Virus record (IMG/VR): IMGVR_UViG_3300032224_000389
Span: 1 to 23,877 of that record
Strand: one strand, 5' to 3'
Origin: a virus
Length of the DNA stretch: 23,877 nucleotides
Shown: positions 8,401-13,878 of the stretch, piece after piece
Layout of the letters: the number at the start of each line of letters is the position of its first letter
How positions within the stretch are numbered: the stretch's first letter is position 1
Notes under the pieces: generated by a model
What the model was told of the DNA's origin: nothing
What the model saw: the letters and a program-made list of their open reading frames with translations, nothing else
Databases searched by the model: none
Position numbers and translations under genes: made by a program

Positions 8401-8763
8401 TTTGGTACGACTGGTTTAACACCCAACACTGCGACTACAGGTGCAGTAACAGTCGCTGGAACCTTGGTCGTGAGCAATGGTGGTACTGGTGTAACAACGC
8501 TAACAGGTCTTGCTTACGGAAACGGAACAAGTGCATTTACCGCTGCAAGTGCTGCTCAAGTTGTTGCAGTAATTGGTTCGACTGCCGTCACGAATGCAAC
8601 CAATGCAGCAAACGTGACTGTGACCACTGGTTCAGCAACTACGAACTATTTAGCATTTGTGACCGCCACGACTGGTAATTTACCTGTTTTGACAAACACT
8701 GGATTGACTTATAATTCTTCCACTAACGCAATTACTGGTGGAATCTCTGGAGGAACATTCTAA
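5458..8763 (+). CDS. Large modular tail fibre / appendage protein
   Basis: An 1101-aa Thr/Ser/Gly/Asn-rich protein. The N-terminus (MANIRISQLPTAPDPISGAELVPIVQNG) is typical of the virion-attachment end of phage fibres. Two modules of the form GTTGQRAAVPTNGQMRYNT...FEFYEGGSWATIG occur near residues 197-238 and 278-320. An 82-aa unit is repeated in tandem from residue 396. A domain with LQAATKQYVDNLVSTGL and LVKNEVNQAYNGIYTW lies at about 585-760. Several NGGTG-containing segments follow, including the widespread LVTPALGTPSSVVLTNATG and NGGTGQTTASAAFNALSP modules. It ends in GGISGGTF. Host-receptor contact is expected of such fibres; the specific receptor cannot be read from sequence. No enzymatic depolymerase motif was recognised. 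Confidence 0.85.
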   Translation: MANIRISQLPTAPDPISGAELVPIVQNGQTVQTTVSAITNSPSQTQTFLTITQESTLPNSRFIGGGLGIGTSDAGAQGLFSLFLNGTSASLENAATGIIVKSAVNTVVNRSIAVGTAGLSVANGDGINGNPTLSLTNLALSIATLTGNGMVSLVGGSYFQNVTLTGSTNQISIANPNGGSNPTFSIADNPTIPGVAGMVVPSGTTGQRAAVPTNGQMRYNTTNSRFEFYEGGSWATIGTGDGTVTEVFNVVNQTSVINGTTTPTVGLANNPVLPGLSAVTLPKGATSDRTGSPTSGMIRYNTQSNVFEGYTDVGWSQFSTAGGVTSFNGGTTGLTPNIATTGAITLGGILVVSNGGTGAATLTGYVKGNGTAAMTASATIPTTDLSGTISNAQLANSSVTYNGVTVALGASGTITASTTSTLTIGTGLLGGSFNGSSPVTITIDSTVVTLTGTQTLTNKTISGSNNTLTNIGNSSLTNSSITINGSSVSLGGSITVTATATNALTIGTGLTGTSYNGSSPVTIAIDSTVATLTGSQTLTNKSMSGSSNTFTNIPNSALTNSSLTIGSTAISLGGTSTTLAGLVSVTLTQDPVADLQAATKQYVDNLVSTGLAFHAPVQAATTQSLAAQTGGTVTYNAPGPEGVGATITLSVPLLILDGYTLLNTNRILVKNEVNQAYNGIYTWATGGTVLTRSTDTNTYGSGVNQLSQNDYFFVQNGTVNKGSSFVVTTVGVINFTTTPITFAEFSNSQVYSAGTGLTLTGTTFSITNTGVTNGSYGTASSVPTIAVNAQGQITSASNTSIAINANQVTSGILATTVGGTGLSSFTSGGALYATSTSALTSGTLPITAGGTGITAFGTGVQTALGQNVTGSGGIVLSTSPTLVTPALGTPSSVVLTNATGLPLTTGVTGTLPIANGGTGQTTASAAFNALSPITTAGDLIIGNGVNSATRLGIGANGYLLTSNGTTAVWTAAPATGVTSITFGTTGLTPNTATTGAVTVAGTLVVSNGGTGVTTLTGLAYGNGTSAFTAASAAQVVAVIGSTAVTNATNAANVTVTTGSATTNYLAFVTATTGNLPVLTNTGLTYNSSTNAITGGISGGTF
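6643..7194 (+). repeat. Tandem 246-bp (82-aa) repeats inside the large fibre gene
   Basis: Two full units, 6643-6888 and 6889-7134, are exactly 246 bases long and in frame; a truncated third runs to about 7194. At protein level each unit begins NSS(V/I)T, has TIGTGL, then NGSSPVTI, IDSTV, TLTG and QTLTNK, and ends NS(S/A)LT. The units are clearly related but diverged, with many synonymous differences. They probably form repeated shaft segments of the fibre. Confidence 0.9.
8746..8760 (+). repeat. Shared 15-bp gene-end sequence containing the next gene's Shine-Dalgarno
   Basis: TCTGGAGGAACATTC is identical to 16861-16875. Here it encodes the last residues (SGGTF) of the large fibre, and its GGAGG lies 10 bases before the ATG at 8764. 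It therefore codes protein and also serves as the ribosome site for the downstream fibre gene. Confidence 0.8.
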
Positions 8764-9627
8764 ATGGCAGCTACAGGCTACACCCCGATAAAACTTTATT
8801 ACAGTACGACTGCTGCTGCAGTCCCTGTAAACACCAACCTTGCGGATGGTGAATTAGCGATTAACATCACTGATGGAAAACTTTATTACAAAGACAATTC
8901 AGGTGTTGTTAAGCTGCTTGCTAGCAATGCGACTGTTGCTCCTGTAACGACAATTACCTTTGGAAGCACTGGTTTAACACCTTCGACAGCCACTAGCGGT
9001 GCAGTTACAGTTGCTGGTACTTTGGTCGTTTCCAATGGTGGAACTGGTCTTACATCATTAACTGCTGGTCGTATTCCTTATGGAGCTGGAACTAGCGCAT
9101 TCGGTAACTCTGCTAATTTATTCTGGGACAGCTCGAATAATCGACTCGGTGTGAACACTGCGACTCCTGCTGTTACCGCTGCATTCATCGGCACTGACGC
9201 AATTCAACTCCCAGTCGGTAGCACAGGTCAACAGCCAGCTGGAGCTGCTGGTATGTTGCGATTTAACAACTCTTCTTTCCAATTCGAAGGATACAACGGA
9301 ACAGTTTGGGGGACGATTGGTGGCGGTGCAGCTCTTAGCAATGACACTTCAACAGCATCTTTCGAATACCCAATTTTCGCAGCTGCGACTTCTGGAAACC
9401 CAACAACAGTTTATACTTCGAATGCCAAGTATTTGTATAAACCAAGCACTGGTGAATTGCAAGCCTATGAGTTAAATGCAACAAACGGATTGGTATTGAA
9501 TAATGCAACAGTTTCAGCAAGTTACAGTATTGCGAGTGGTACGAATGCGATGTCTGTTGGACCAGTTAGTGTAGCTTCAGGACAAACAGTAACAGTCGCC
9601 AGCGGAAATCGTTGGGTCGTTTTATAA
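8764..9627 (+). CDS. Second tail fibre / appendage protein
   Basis: A 287-aa protein starting directly after the stop of the large fibre (TAAATG). The N-terminus GYTPIKLYYSTTAAAVP followed by DGELAINITDGKLYYKDNSGVV is a common fibre anchor domain. Residues about 60-103 repeat a segment also present near the end of the upstream gene (STGLTPSTATSGAVTVAG, LVVSNGGTG). Residues about 148-183 (QLPVGSTGQQPAGAAGMLRF, FEGYNGTVWGTIG) are a third copy of the fibre module seen twice in the upstream gene. The C-terminus (SVGPVSVASGQTVTVASGNR, ending WVVL) is a recurrent fibre ending. No chaperone gene follows. Likely a side fibre or a fibre segment that joins the large one. Confidence 0.8.
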   Translation: MAATGYTPIKLYYSTTAAAVPVNTNLADGELAINITDGKLYYKDNSGVVKLLASNATVAPVTTITFGSTGLTPSTATSGAVTVAGTLVVSNGGTGLTSLTAGRIPYGAGTSAFGNSANLFWDSSNNRLGVNTATPAVTAAFIGTDAIQLPVGSTGQQPAGAAGMLRFNNSSFQFEGYNGTVWGTIGGGAALSNDTSTASFEYPIFAAATSGNPTTVYTSNAKYLYKPSTGELQAYELNATNGLVLNNATVSASYSIASGTNAMSVGPVSVASGQTVTVASGNRWVVL

Positions 9628-9638
9628 AAGGATAAAAA

Positions 9639-10211
9639 ATGAGTTCAGCAATTTTACAAGGCGGTGCAACTGGGACAGGATCAGTAACGATTCTTGCGCC
9701 AAACACGAATAGCAATCAGATTTTGACTTTGCCAGATGCGACTGCGACCATTGTCACAAACAAAACAGCTGGTACTGTTTTACAAGTTGTTCAAAATACT
9801 GTAACAACAAGCACATCAACAACTTCTGTAAATACAGCAATTGATACTCTCCTTACTGCAACTATCACACCAACTTCTGCAACGAGTAAAATTTTGGTGT
9901 TAGTCTCTCAAAATATGCAAATTTATATTCAAAATAGTCAAGGGCAACAGGGTTTGGTACAAATTTATAGAGGTAGTACTTTTTTAACTACCTATGGTGA
10001 GGCTATGTTCACGCAATTTGCAACTGGAAACAATGGTTATCAAGACAGCCAACAGCAACTTTTTGTTCAATATCTAGACAGTCCTGCAACAACAAGTTCT
10101 TTAACCTATAAGACTCAAGGTTATTTTACAAATAATAGCGCCAACGCTGGAATTCGTTTTCAGTTTAATGGGGCACAGTCCTCAATGACTTTATTGGAGA
10201 TAGCAGCATGA
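9639..10211 (+). CDS. Tail fibre, cassette 1
   Basis: A 190-aa protein with an AAAGGAT ribosome site. The N-terminus (SSAILQGGATGTGSVTILAP) is a short attachment segment; LLQVV-type sequence then begins a C-terminal beta domain with ITPTSATSKILVLVSQ, QYLDSPATTSSLTYKTQG and the terminal MTLLEIAA. The same C-terminal domain recurs in the fibre at 10541-11068, so the two are paralogues with different tips. Its stop overlaps the start of a tail-assembly chaperone gene (ATGA), making a fibre + chaperone cassette. Fibre-tip or receptor-binding function is inferred from this pairing. Confidence 0.8.
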   Translation: MSSAILQGGATGTGSVTILAPNTNSNQILTLPDATATIVTNKTAGTVLQVVQNTVTTSTSTTSVNTAIDTLLTATITPTSATSKILVLVSQNMQIYIQNSQGQQGLVQIYRGSTFLTTYGEAMFTQFATGNNGYQDSQQQLFVQYLDSPATTSSLTYKTQGYFTNNSANAGIRFQFNGAQSSMTLLEIAA

Positions 10212-10217
10212 TTGATT
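10195..10217 (+). repeat. Cassette joint, copy 1 (fibre end / chaperone start)
   Basis: This 23-base stretch matches 11052-11074 at 22 positions; only position 10202 (A) differs from 11059 (T). It spans the codons for the fibre ending EIAA, a GGAGAT ribosome site, the ATGA overlap and the first residues (MID) of the chaperone. It may act as a homology joint for cassette exchange. Confidence 0.75.
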
Positions 10218-10534
10218 TTAATTCTAGTGAATTTAATATTGCACTTTATAAGTTATACCCTCAAATTGTTAAAACAATTGCTGAAGTTGGATACGACGCA
10301 AACGATAATGTTGTTAATTATGATTCAGCTGCAGTTCAAGCTGAAGCTGATAAATTAGCTTGCAGGTCTCAAGCCATTGCACTCCTCGCTGCAACAGATT
10401 GGGCGGTGCTTCCTGATGTCGGTCTTGCTAACCAAGCTGATTTTGTATTTTACAGACTAAACCTTAGAAATTTAGTCCGCAATCCAGTAGCGAACCCTGT
10501 GTTCGGGACTGAACCAACACCTGTTTGGAGTTAA
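10208..10534 (+). CDS. Tail fibre assembly chaperone-like protein (Phage_tail_APC family), cassette 1
   Basis: A 108-aa protein translationally coupled to the fibre before it. The C-terminal half carries the family pattern: KLACRSQAIALLAATDWAVL, then ANQADFVFYRLNLRNLV, and NPVANPV...PTPVWS. This matches the short phage tail assembly chaperone domain (PF16778 type, from memory) that accompanies fibre genes and helps them fold or attach. Compared with the second copy (11065-11433), the domain is conserved but the N-terminal 55 residues are unrelated, which suggests that the N-terminus is matched to its own fibre. GGAG near its stop codon serves the next gene. Confidence 0.75.
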   Translation: MIDFNSSEFNIALYKLYPQIVKTIAEVGYDANDNVVNYDSAAVQAEADKLACRSQAIALLAATDWAVLPDVGLANQADFVFYRLNLRNLVRNPVANPVFGTEPTPVWS

Positions 10535-10540
10535 ATAACT

Positions 10541-11068
10541 ATGACAATGATTATTGACGGAACCAATGGCGTCACATTCCCGAACAGTACGATTCAAGCG
10601 AGTGCTGGAACATTATTACAAGTCGTTTCTGCAGCATTGACGAGTACATTTACAACATCTAGCATTTCTTATGTTGATGTTACTGGTCTTACAGTTTCTA
10701 TAACACCCAAATTTTCCACTAGCAAAATTCTCGTAATGTATACAGCACAAACTGCATCAGACCCAGCTCTTGCTGGAACTTTCCTTCGTTTAGTAAGGAA
10801 CTCCACTGCTATTTTTGTTGGTGATGCAGCAGGTTCTAGATCACAGGATACAAACTCAGGTGCTCCCGCAAACATATATGGTTTTTACTTAGGTTGTGGT
10901 CAATACTTAGATTCTCCAGCGACTACTTCAGCTACAACTTATAAAGTACAAATACGTAATAATGGCGGTGCAACTTCATATATAAACAGGTCAGTTGGTG
11001 ATAGAGACACTGCCAACTTTGATCCTCGTTTAGCTTCTTCAATTACAGTTATGGAGATTGCAGCATGA
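10541..11068 (+). CDS. Tail fibre, cassette 2
   Basis: A 175-aa protein. MTMIIDGTNGVTFPNSTIQA is a very common N-terminal attachment segment of phage fibres; a second in-frame ATG at 10547 could also be used. The rest parallels the cassette 1 fibre: LLQVV, ITPKFSTSKILVMY, QYLDSPATTSATTYKVQ and the terminal EIAA. The region between about residues 75 and 120 is the most different and is the likely variable tip. Its stop overlaps the next chaperone start (ATGA), as in cassette 1. Confidence 0.8.
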   Translation: MTMIIDGTNGVTFPNSTIQASAGTLLQVVSAALTSTFTTSSISYVDVTGLTVSITPKFSTSKILVMYTAQTASDPALAGTFLRLVRNSTAIFVGDAAGSRSQDTNSGAPANIYGFYLGCGQYLDSPATTSATTYKVQIRNNGGATSYINRSVGDRDTANFDPRLASSITVMEIAA

Positions 11069-11074
11069 TTGATT
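11052..11074 (+). repeat. Cassette joint, copy 2 (fibre end / chaperone start)
   Basis: Near-identical copy of 10195-10217 (22 of 23 bases). As there, it contains GGAGAT, the fibre terminal EIAA codons and the chaperone start ATGATTGATT. Sequence on both sides diverges sharply after the joint. Confidence 0.75.
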
Positions 11075-11433
11075 ATTCTTTAATTTTGACTACAAATTAC
11101 ATTGACAAACAATGGTCATTGAGTGGCGACTCTTATGATGGGTTAGAATGGTTTTCTGACACGCCAAAACCAACACAAGAAGAATTAGACGCCCTATGGC
11201 CAAGTACTGTTGAAGCTCAAGCGAAAATCGATTGTAAAAATCAAGCAGTTTCAATCCTCAATGCCACTGACTGGACTTCGATTGGTGATGTTGGTAATCC
11301 ACAAATGTCGAATCCTTACCTAGTTAATCAAGCTGCGTTTATCAGCTATCGTAGTCAAATACGTGCATTGGCGGTAAACCCAGTCGAAAACCCAGTGTGG
11401 CCAACCGCACCAACTGAACAATGGAGTTCTTAA
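11065..11433 (+). CDS. Tail fibre assembly chaperone-like protein, cassette 2
   Basis: A 122-aa paralogue of the product of 10208-10534. The shared C-terminal domain has IDCKNQAVSILNATDWTSIG, then NQAAFISYRSQIRALA and NPVENPVWPTAP...QWSS. The N-terminal half (NYIDKQWSLSGDSYDGLEWF) is unlike the first chaperone and contains several tryptophans. It overlaps its fibre gene by ATGA and ends one base before the third fibre's ATG, with GGAGTT close to its stop. A role in folding or mounting the cassette 2 fibre is inferred from the pairing. Confidence 0.75.
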   Translation: MIDYSLILTTNYIDKQWSLSGDSYDGLEWFSDTPKPTQEELDALWPSTVEAQAKIDCKNQAVSILNATDWTSIGDVGNPQMSNPYLVNQAAFISYRSQIRALAVNPVENPVWPTAPTEQWSS

Positions 11434-11434
11434 T

Positions 11435-11842
11435 ATGGCATACGGAACAGTAAACGCAGACGTCATTGGCACAAGTGTTGCCAACTCCTCGCTCGGTGCA
11501 GGGAATGCGTCTAATTTTAAGAATCGCATTATCAATGGGAACATGACTATTGATCAACGGAATGGTGGTGCTAGTACAACCCCTACAGCAGATGGAACAT
11601 ATACATTAGACAGATGGCAAGTATCAATAAGTGCTGCTTCTAAATTTAGTGTACAACAATCATCTACTGCACCAACTGGTTTTATTAACTCAACATTAAT
11701 AACTTCATTGTCTGCATATTCTGTCCCCGCTGGCGGCTATTTTATGTTTAATCAGTTTATAGAGGGTTTAAATGTTGCAGACCTTGGTTGGGGAACTGCC
11801 AATGCTAAAACAGTTACATTGTCTTTTCAGGTTTATTCTTAA
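11435..11842 (+). CDS. Third tail fibre, N-terminal fragment ending at a premature in-frame TAA
   Basis: As it stands, this frame encodes 135 residues. It starts MAYGTVNADVIGTSVANSSL and continues into a carbohydrate-binding-like fibre domain: FKNRIINGNMTIDQRNGG, YTLDRWQVS, FNQFIEGLNVADLGWG, TVTLSFQVYS. It then meets TAA at 11840-11842. The same frame stays open from 11843 to the TAA at 12524-12526 and continues the same domain (LTGTFGGAFQNSAQN...). In relatives that I remember, the phrase reads S(S)LTGTFGG without a break. The product is therefore probably a truncated, non-folding half domain, unless the stop is suppressed. GGAGTT in the upstream gene's last codons is the likely ribosome site. 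Confidence 0.8.
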   Translation: MAYGTVNADVIGTSVANSSLGAGNASNFKNRIINGNMTIDQRNGGASTTPTADGTYTLDRWQVSISAASKFSVQQSSTAPTGFINSTLITSLSAYSVPAGGYFMFNQFIEGLNVADLGWGTANAKTVTLSFQVYS

Positions 11843-12526
11843 TTAACAGGAACTTTTGGCGGTGCATTTCAAAATTCGGCACAAAACAGGGCTTACCCAT
11901 TTAGTTACACAATTTCCACGGCAAATACTTGGACTTCAATCAGCGTAACTGTTGCTGGTGATACATCAGGCACTTGGCTTACAACTAATGGTGTTGGAAT
12001 AACTGTTAGATTTGGACTTGGTGTTGGCACAACTTATAGCACTACTGCTGGCGCTTGGACTGCTGGACAATATTTTTCTTCAACAGGCGCAACAAGCGTA
12101 GTAGGAACAAACGGAGCAACATTCTACATAACAGGTGTTCAGCTCGAAGTAGGTAGCTCAGCGACTGGTTTTGAATATCGTAGTATTACAACTGAAACAT
12201 CTTTATGTCAGCGTTACTATTGGAAAACAGTTACATCAACATCCAATAACTTTATTTGTTGGGTATATGCAGCAAATTCAGTTGATGCTTATGGGTATTT
12301 ATATCATCCAGTATTAATGCGAATTGCTCCAACTGCTGTTACATATTCTGGAACTGGCTGGTGGGCTGGCGGTGCAGTTACAAGTATTTCTTCAATATCA
12401 ATAGCAGAAAATGGCACAACATCAACTGTTTTAAGATTTATTAGCACGGGATATAGCTCTAATGTTATATATGGTCTTTTGCCAAATGGTTCTACTGGTT
12501 ATGTAGCTTTTACTGCGGAGTTATAA
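11843..12526 (+). pseudogene. Orphaned C-terminal part of the third tail fibre
   Basis: The frame immediately after the TAA at 11840-11842 encodes 227 further residues with no stop until 12524-12526: LTGTFGGAFQNSAQN, WTSISVTVAGDTSGTWLTTN, FYITGVQLEVGSSATGFEYR, SLCQRYYWKTV, and a Ser/Gly-rich end. ITGVQLExGxxATxFEYR and CQRYY are hallmark phrases of a widespread phage fibre C-terminal domain. An internal ATG at 12317 could give only 69 residues and has no convincing ribosome site. The whole gene would be 363 residues (11435-12526). A single C-to-A change, TCA to TAA, would explain the stop. This reads as a recent nonsense mutation, an off-state, or an assembly error. Confidence 0.8.
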
Positions 12527-12527
12527 A

Positions 12528-12701
12528 ATGTATTACACACTGACAACAACAGGAATTTCTGGTCCACAATACTATATTGTTTTAGACAACGGTGATGGTT
12601 CTTATACCACTTTTGCGGACGACCCAACCAATCCGAACTACCCAGCTTATCAAGCGTGGTTAGATGAAGGGAATGTGCCTCAGCCATTTCCAGGAGTTTA
12701 A
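12528..12701 (+). CDS. Small protein paired with the third fibre
   Basis: A 57-aa frame: MYYTLTTTGISGPQYYIVLD, then NGDGSYTTFADDPTNPNYPA and AWLDEGNVPQPFPGV. It begins 1 base after the stop of the third fibre frame, with GGAG 8 bases upstream inside that frame's last codons. The NPxYxAYQAWLxEGNxPxP ending is a recurrent motif of short phage tail proteins. It lacks the CxxxA...TDW domain of the two chaperones upstream but occupies the same place in its cassette. It may be a minimal fibre-assembly partner. It is intact although its fibre gene is broken. Confidence 0.65.
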   Translation: MYYTLTTTGISGPQYYIVLDNGDGSYTTFADDPTNPNYPAYQAWLDEGNVPQPFPGV

Positions 12702-12739
12702 AGGGTTTTCCAGCTGCCCTTTCAGCTGGTAGTTTTAAA
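12700..12739 (+). terminator. Hairpin with overlapping alternative pairing (possible terminator)
   Basis: CCAGCTG (12710-12716) and CAGCTGG (12723-12729) form a 7-bp stem around CCCTTT. The loop CCCTTT (12717-12722) is itself complementary to AAAGGG at 12700-12705, so two mutually exclusive helices or a strained pseudoknot are possible. The tail TAGTTTT is only weakly U-rich. It separates the fibre locus from the lysis cassette. Confidence 0.55.
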
Positions 12740-12750
12740 AGGAAAAAGAG

Positions 12751-12894
12751 ATGGACAAAATCACTTTGAGCACACAGTTGTTAAATGCAATCCTCGGATA
12801 TTTGGGCAAACGTCCATACGAAGAGACTTTTCAACTGATTGACGCTGTACAAAAAGAAGCAAAAGAACAATTAGAAAAACCTAAGGAAGAGTAA
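12751..12894 (+). CDS. Small conserved phage protein upstream of lysis genes
   Basis: A 47-aa product, MDKITLSTQLLNAILGYLGK followed by RPYEETFQLIDAVQKEAKEQ and a charged end. AAAAGGAAAAAGAG provides the ribosome site. The pattern LSTQLLNAILxYLxxRPYxExFQLI is one I recall from many phages, usually next to lysis or tail genes, always without a known function. It is predicted to be mostly helical with no membrane segment. It ends 2 bases before the next gene, so it is the first gene of the lysis operon. Confidence 0.7.
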   Translation: MDKITLSTQLLNAILGYLGKRPYEETFQLIDAVQKEAKEQLEKPKEE

Positions 12895-12896
12895 TT

Positions 12897-13130
12897 ATGG
12901 ATTGGCAGTCGGTTATCAATTTTGGCGGTGCTGCGTTACTTTCTGCTTTTGGCTGGTTCTGCCGTCAATTGTGGGAGATGGTGCAAGCACTCAAAGACGA
13001 TATAAAAAGAATTGAAGTCGAACTGCCAACCAACTACGTAAGAAAAGACGAGATCAACGCAAGGTTCGATCGTCTTGAAGTAATGATTTCTAAAATGTCT
13101 GACAAACTTGATGGTAAAGCAGACAAATGA
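12897..13130 (+). CDS. Single-TM coiled-coil membrane protein of the lysis cassette
   Basis: A 77-aa protein. Residues 7-25 (INFGGAALLSAFGWFCRQL) form one hydrophobic segment. Residues 26-75 are charged and helical (MVQALKDDIKRIEVELPTNY, RKDEINARFDRLEVMISKMS, DKLDGKADK) and should form a coiled coil. The arrangement is similar to haemolysin XhlA-like or holin-partner proteins, but sequence identity to XhlA is not evident. It overlaps the next gene by ATGA, so the two are probably made together. A holin accessory or antiholin role is a guess from context. Confidence 0.7.
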   Translation: MDWQSVINFGGAALLSAFGWFCRQLWEMVQALKDDIKRIEVELPTNYVRKDEINARFDRLEVMISKMSDKLDGKADK

Positions 13131-13330
13131 AACTCAACATGAAACGGACAATGAAATCGAGGACGATGTGGTTCTCGCTTTTGCTCGTTATTGTGGGTTC
13201 ACTGTATGACAATTTTTCATATTTACAAAACATTATCGATCCAAAATACTACGGATCAATCCTCGTAACGATCGGAATTATCTGTGCAGTTTTAAGATTT
13301 TATACAACACAGCCACTGGAGGATGAATGA
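13127..13330 (+). CDS. Two-TM holin candidate
   Basis: A 67-aa protein starting in the ATGA overlap with the previous gene. A basic N-terminus (MKLNMKRTMKSRT) is followed by a hydrophobic helix (about residues 14-31, MWFSLLLVIVGSLYDNF), a short loop with IDPKYYGS, a second helix (about 44-59, ILVTIGIICAVLRFY) and a short acidic tail. This size and topology fit a class II holin, and the phrase TMWFSLLL...YYG...VLRxxTTQPL is one I recall from phage holin-like families. A second two-TM protein at 14291 is a rival for the role. Start choice is fixed by the coupling; the later ATGs at 13139 and 13151 are alternatives. Confidence 0.65.
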   Translation: MKLNMKRTMKSRTMWFSLLLVIVGSLYDNFSYLQNIIDPKYYGSILVTIGIICAVLRFYTTQPLEDE

Positions 13331-13878
13331 GCTACATACTGTATCCGTTTCTCGTTGTTATTGACCTAATCGGGACTGTTCTTACATTCCCTTTAGCCTT
13401 CCTCATTGGCATTCTTTACAGCACGCAAATCGGCTGGTGTAATAACGGCACTGTTTGGGAATCTGGTCCACGTTTATATTCTTGGTTGTCATGGTTTCAA
13501 ACTCCTGACAATTCCCTTGATGGCGACCAAACTTTCCGTGCCAGCCACAATCCATGCTGGTGGTCCAAAGTTCAATGGCTATGGCGCAATCCGTTTTATG
13601 GTTTCGCAGTGAAGTATTTACATGGCACTGATGGCATGTCTTACTCTGGCGACTTAACTTGCAATGAACAAAATCCTGGCCACCTGCTCGTCAAAGGTCA
13701 AGGTCTTTTTCAATACGTGTTGTTTAAACACATTGGTGGTAAATGTTTATATTTGAATTTTGGTTGGAATATTCGTGCACTCGTTGACCCAGCGTATATC
13801 AATGATCCGAACAATGCTGCGTTTATAGCCAATTATCCAGCCACCTTTGCGTTTTCTCCAAGGTTGGTGAGCTACTGA
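13327..13878 (+). CDS. DUF7338-like membrane-anchored phage protein
   Basis: A 183-aa protein coupled to the holin candidate by ATGA. Residues 4-31 are strongly hydrophobic and form one long or two short membrane segments. The soluble part contains LSWFQTPDNSLDGDQTF, a Trp-rich stretch (PCWWSKVQWLWRNPFYGF), HLLVKGQG and YLNFGWNIRAL. The TPDNSLDGD and WLxRNPxYGF patterns match a conserved family of unknown function that commonly sits beside phage lysis genes (DUF7338, from memory). No catalytic motif is evident. Because it is bracketed by a holin candidate and the spanin genes, a lysis or envelope-linked role is plausible. Confidence 0.7.
   Translation: MSYILYPFLVVIDLIGTVLTFPLAFLIGILYSTQIGWCNNGTVWESGPRLYSWLSWFQTPDNSLDGDQTFRASHNPCWWSKVQWLWRNPFYGFAVKYLHGTDGMSYSGDLTCNEQNPGHLLVKGQGLFQYVLFKHIGGKCLYLNFGWNIRALVDPAYINDPNNAAFIANYPATFAFSPRLVSY

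Noticed and set aside
11840-11842. TAA reassigned to an amino acid
   Set aside because: Capsid, fibre and internal protein genes end with TAA at plausible gene ends directly followed by the next gene's start, so TAA is a normal stop in this phage.
5458-12526. Diversity-generating retroelement acting on the fibre genes
   Set aside because: No reverse transcriptase is present in the window, and the repeats seen do not show a template/variable pair with changes limited to adenines. An element outside the window cannot be excluded.
12700-12729. Stable H-type pseudoknot as drawn
   Set aside because: With full stems there are no bases left for the loop that must cross the 6-bp helix, so both helices cannot form completely at once. 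Kept only as alternative pairings.
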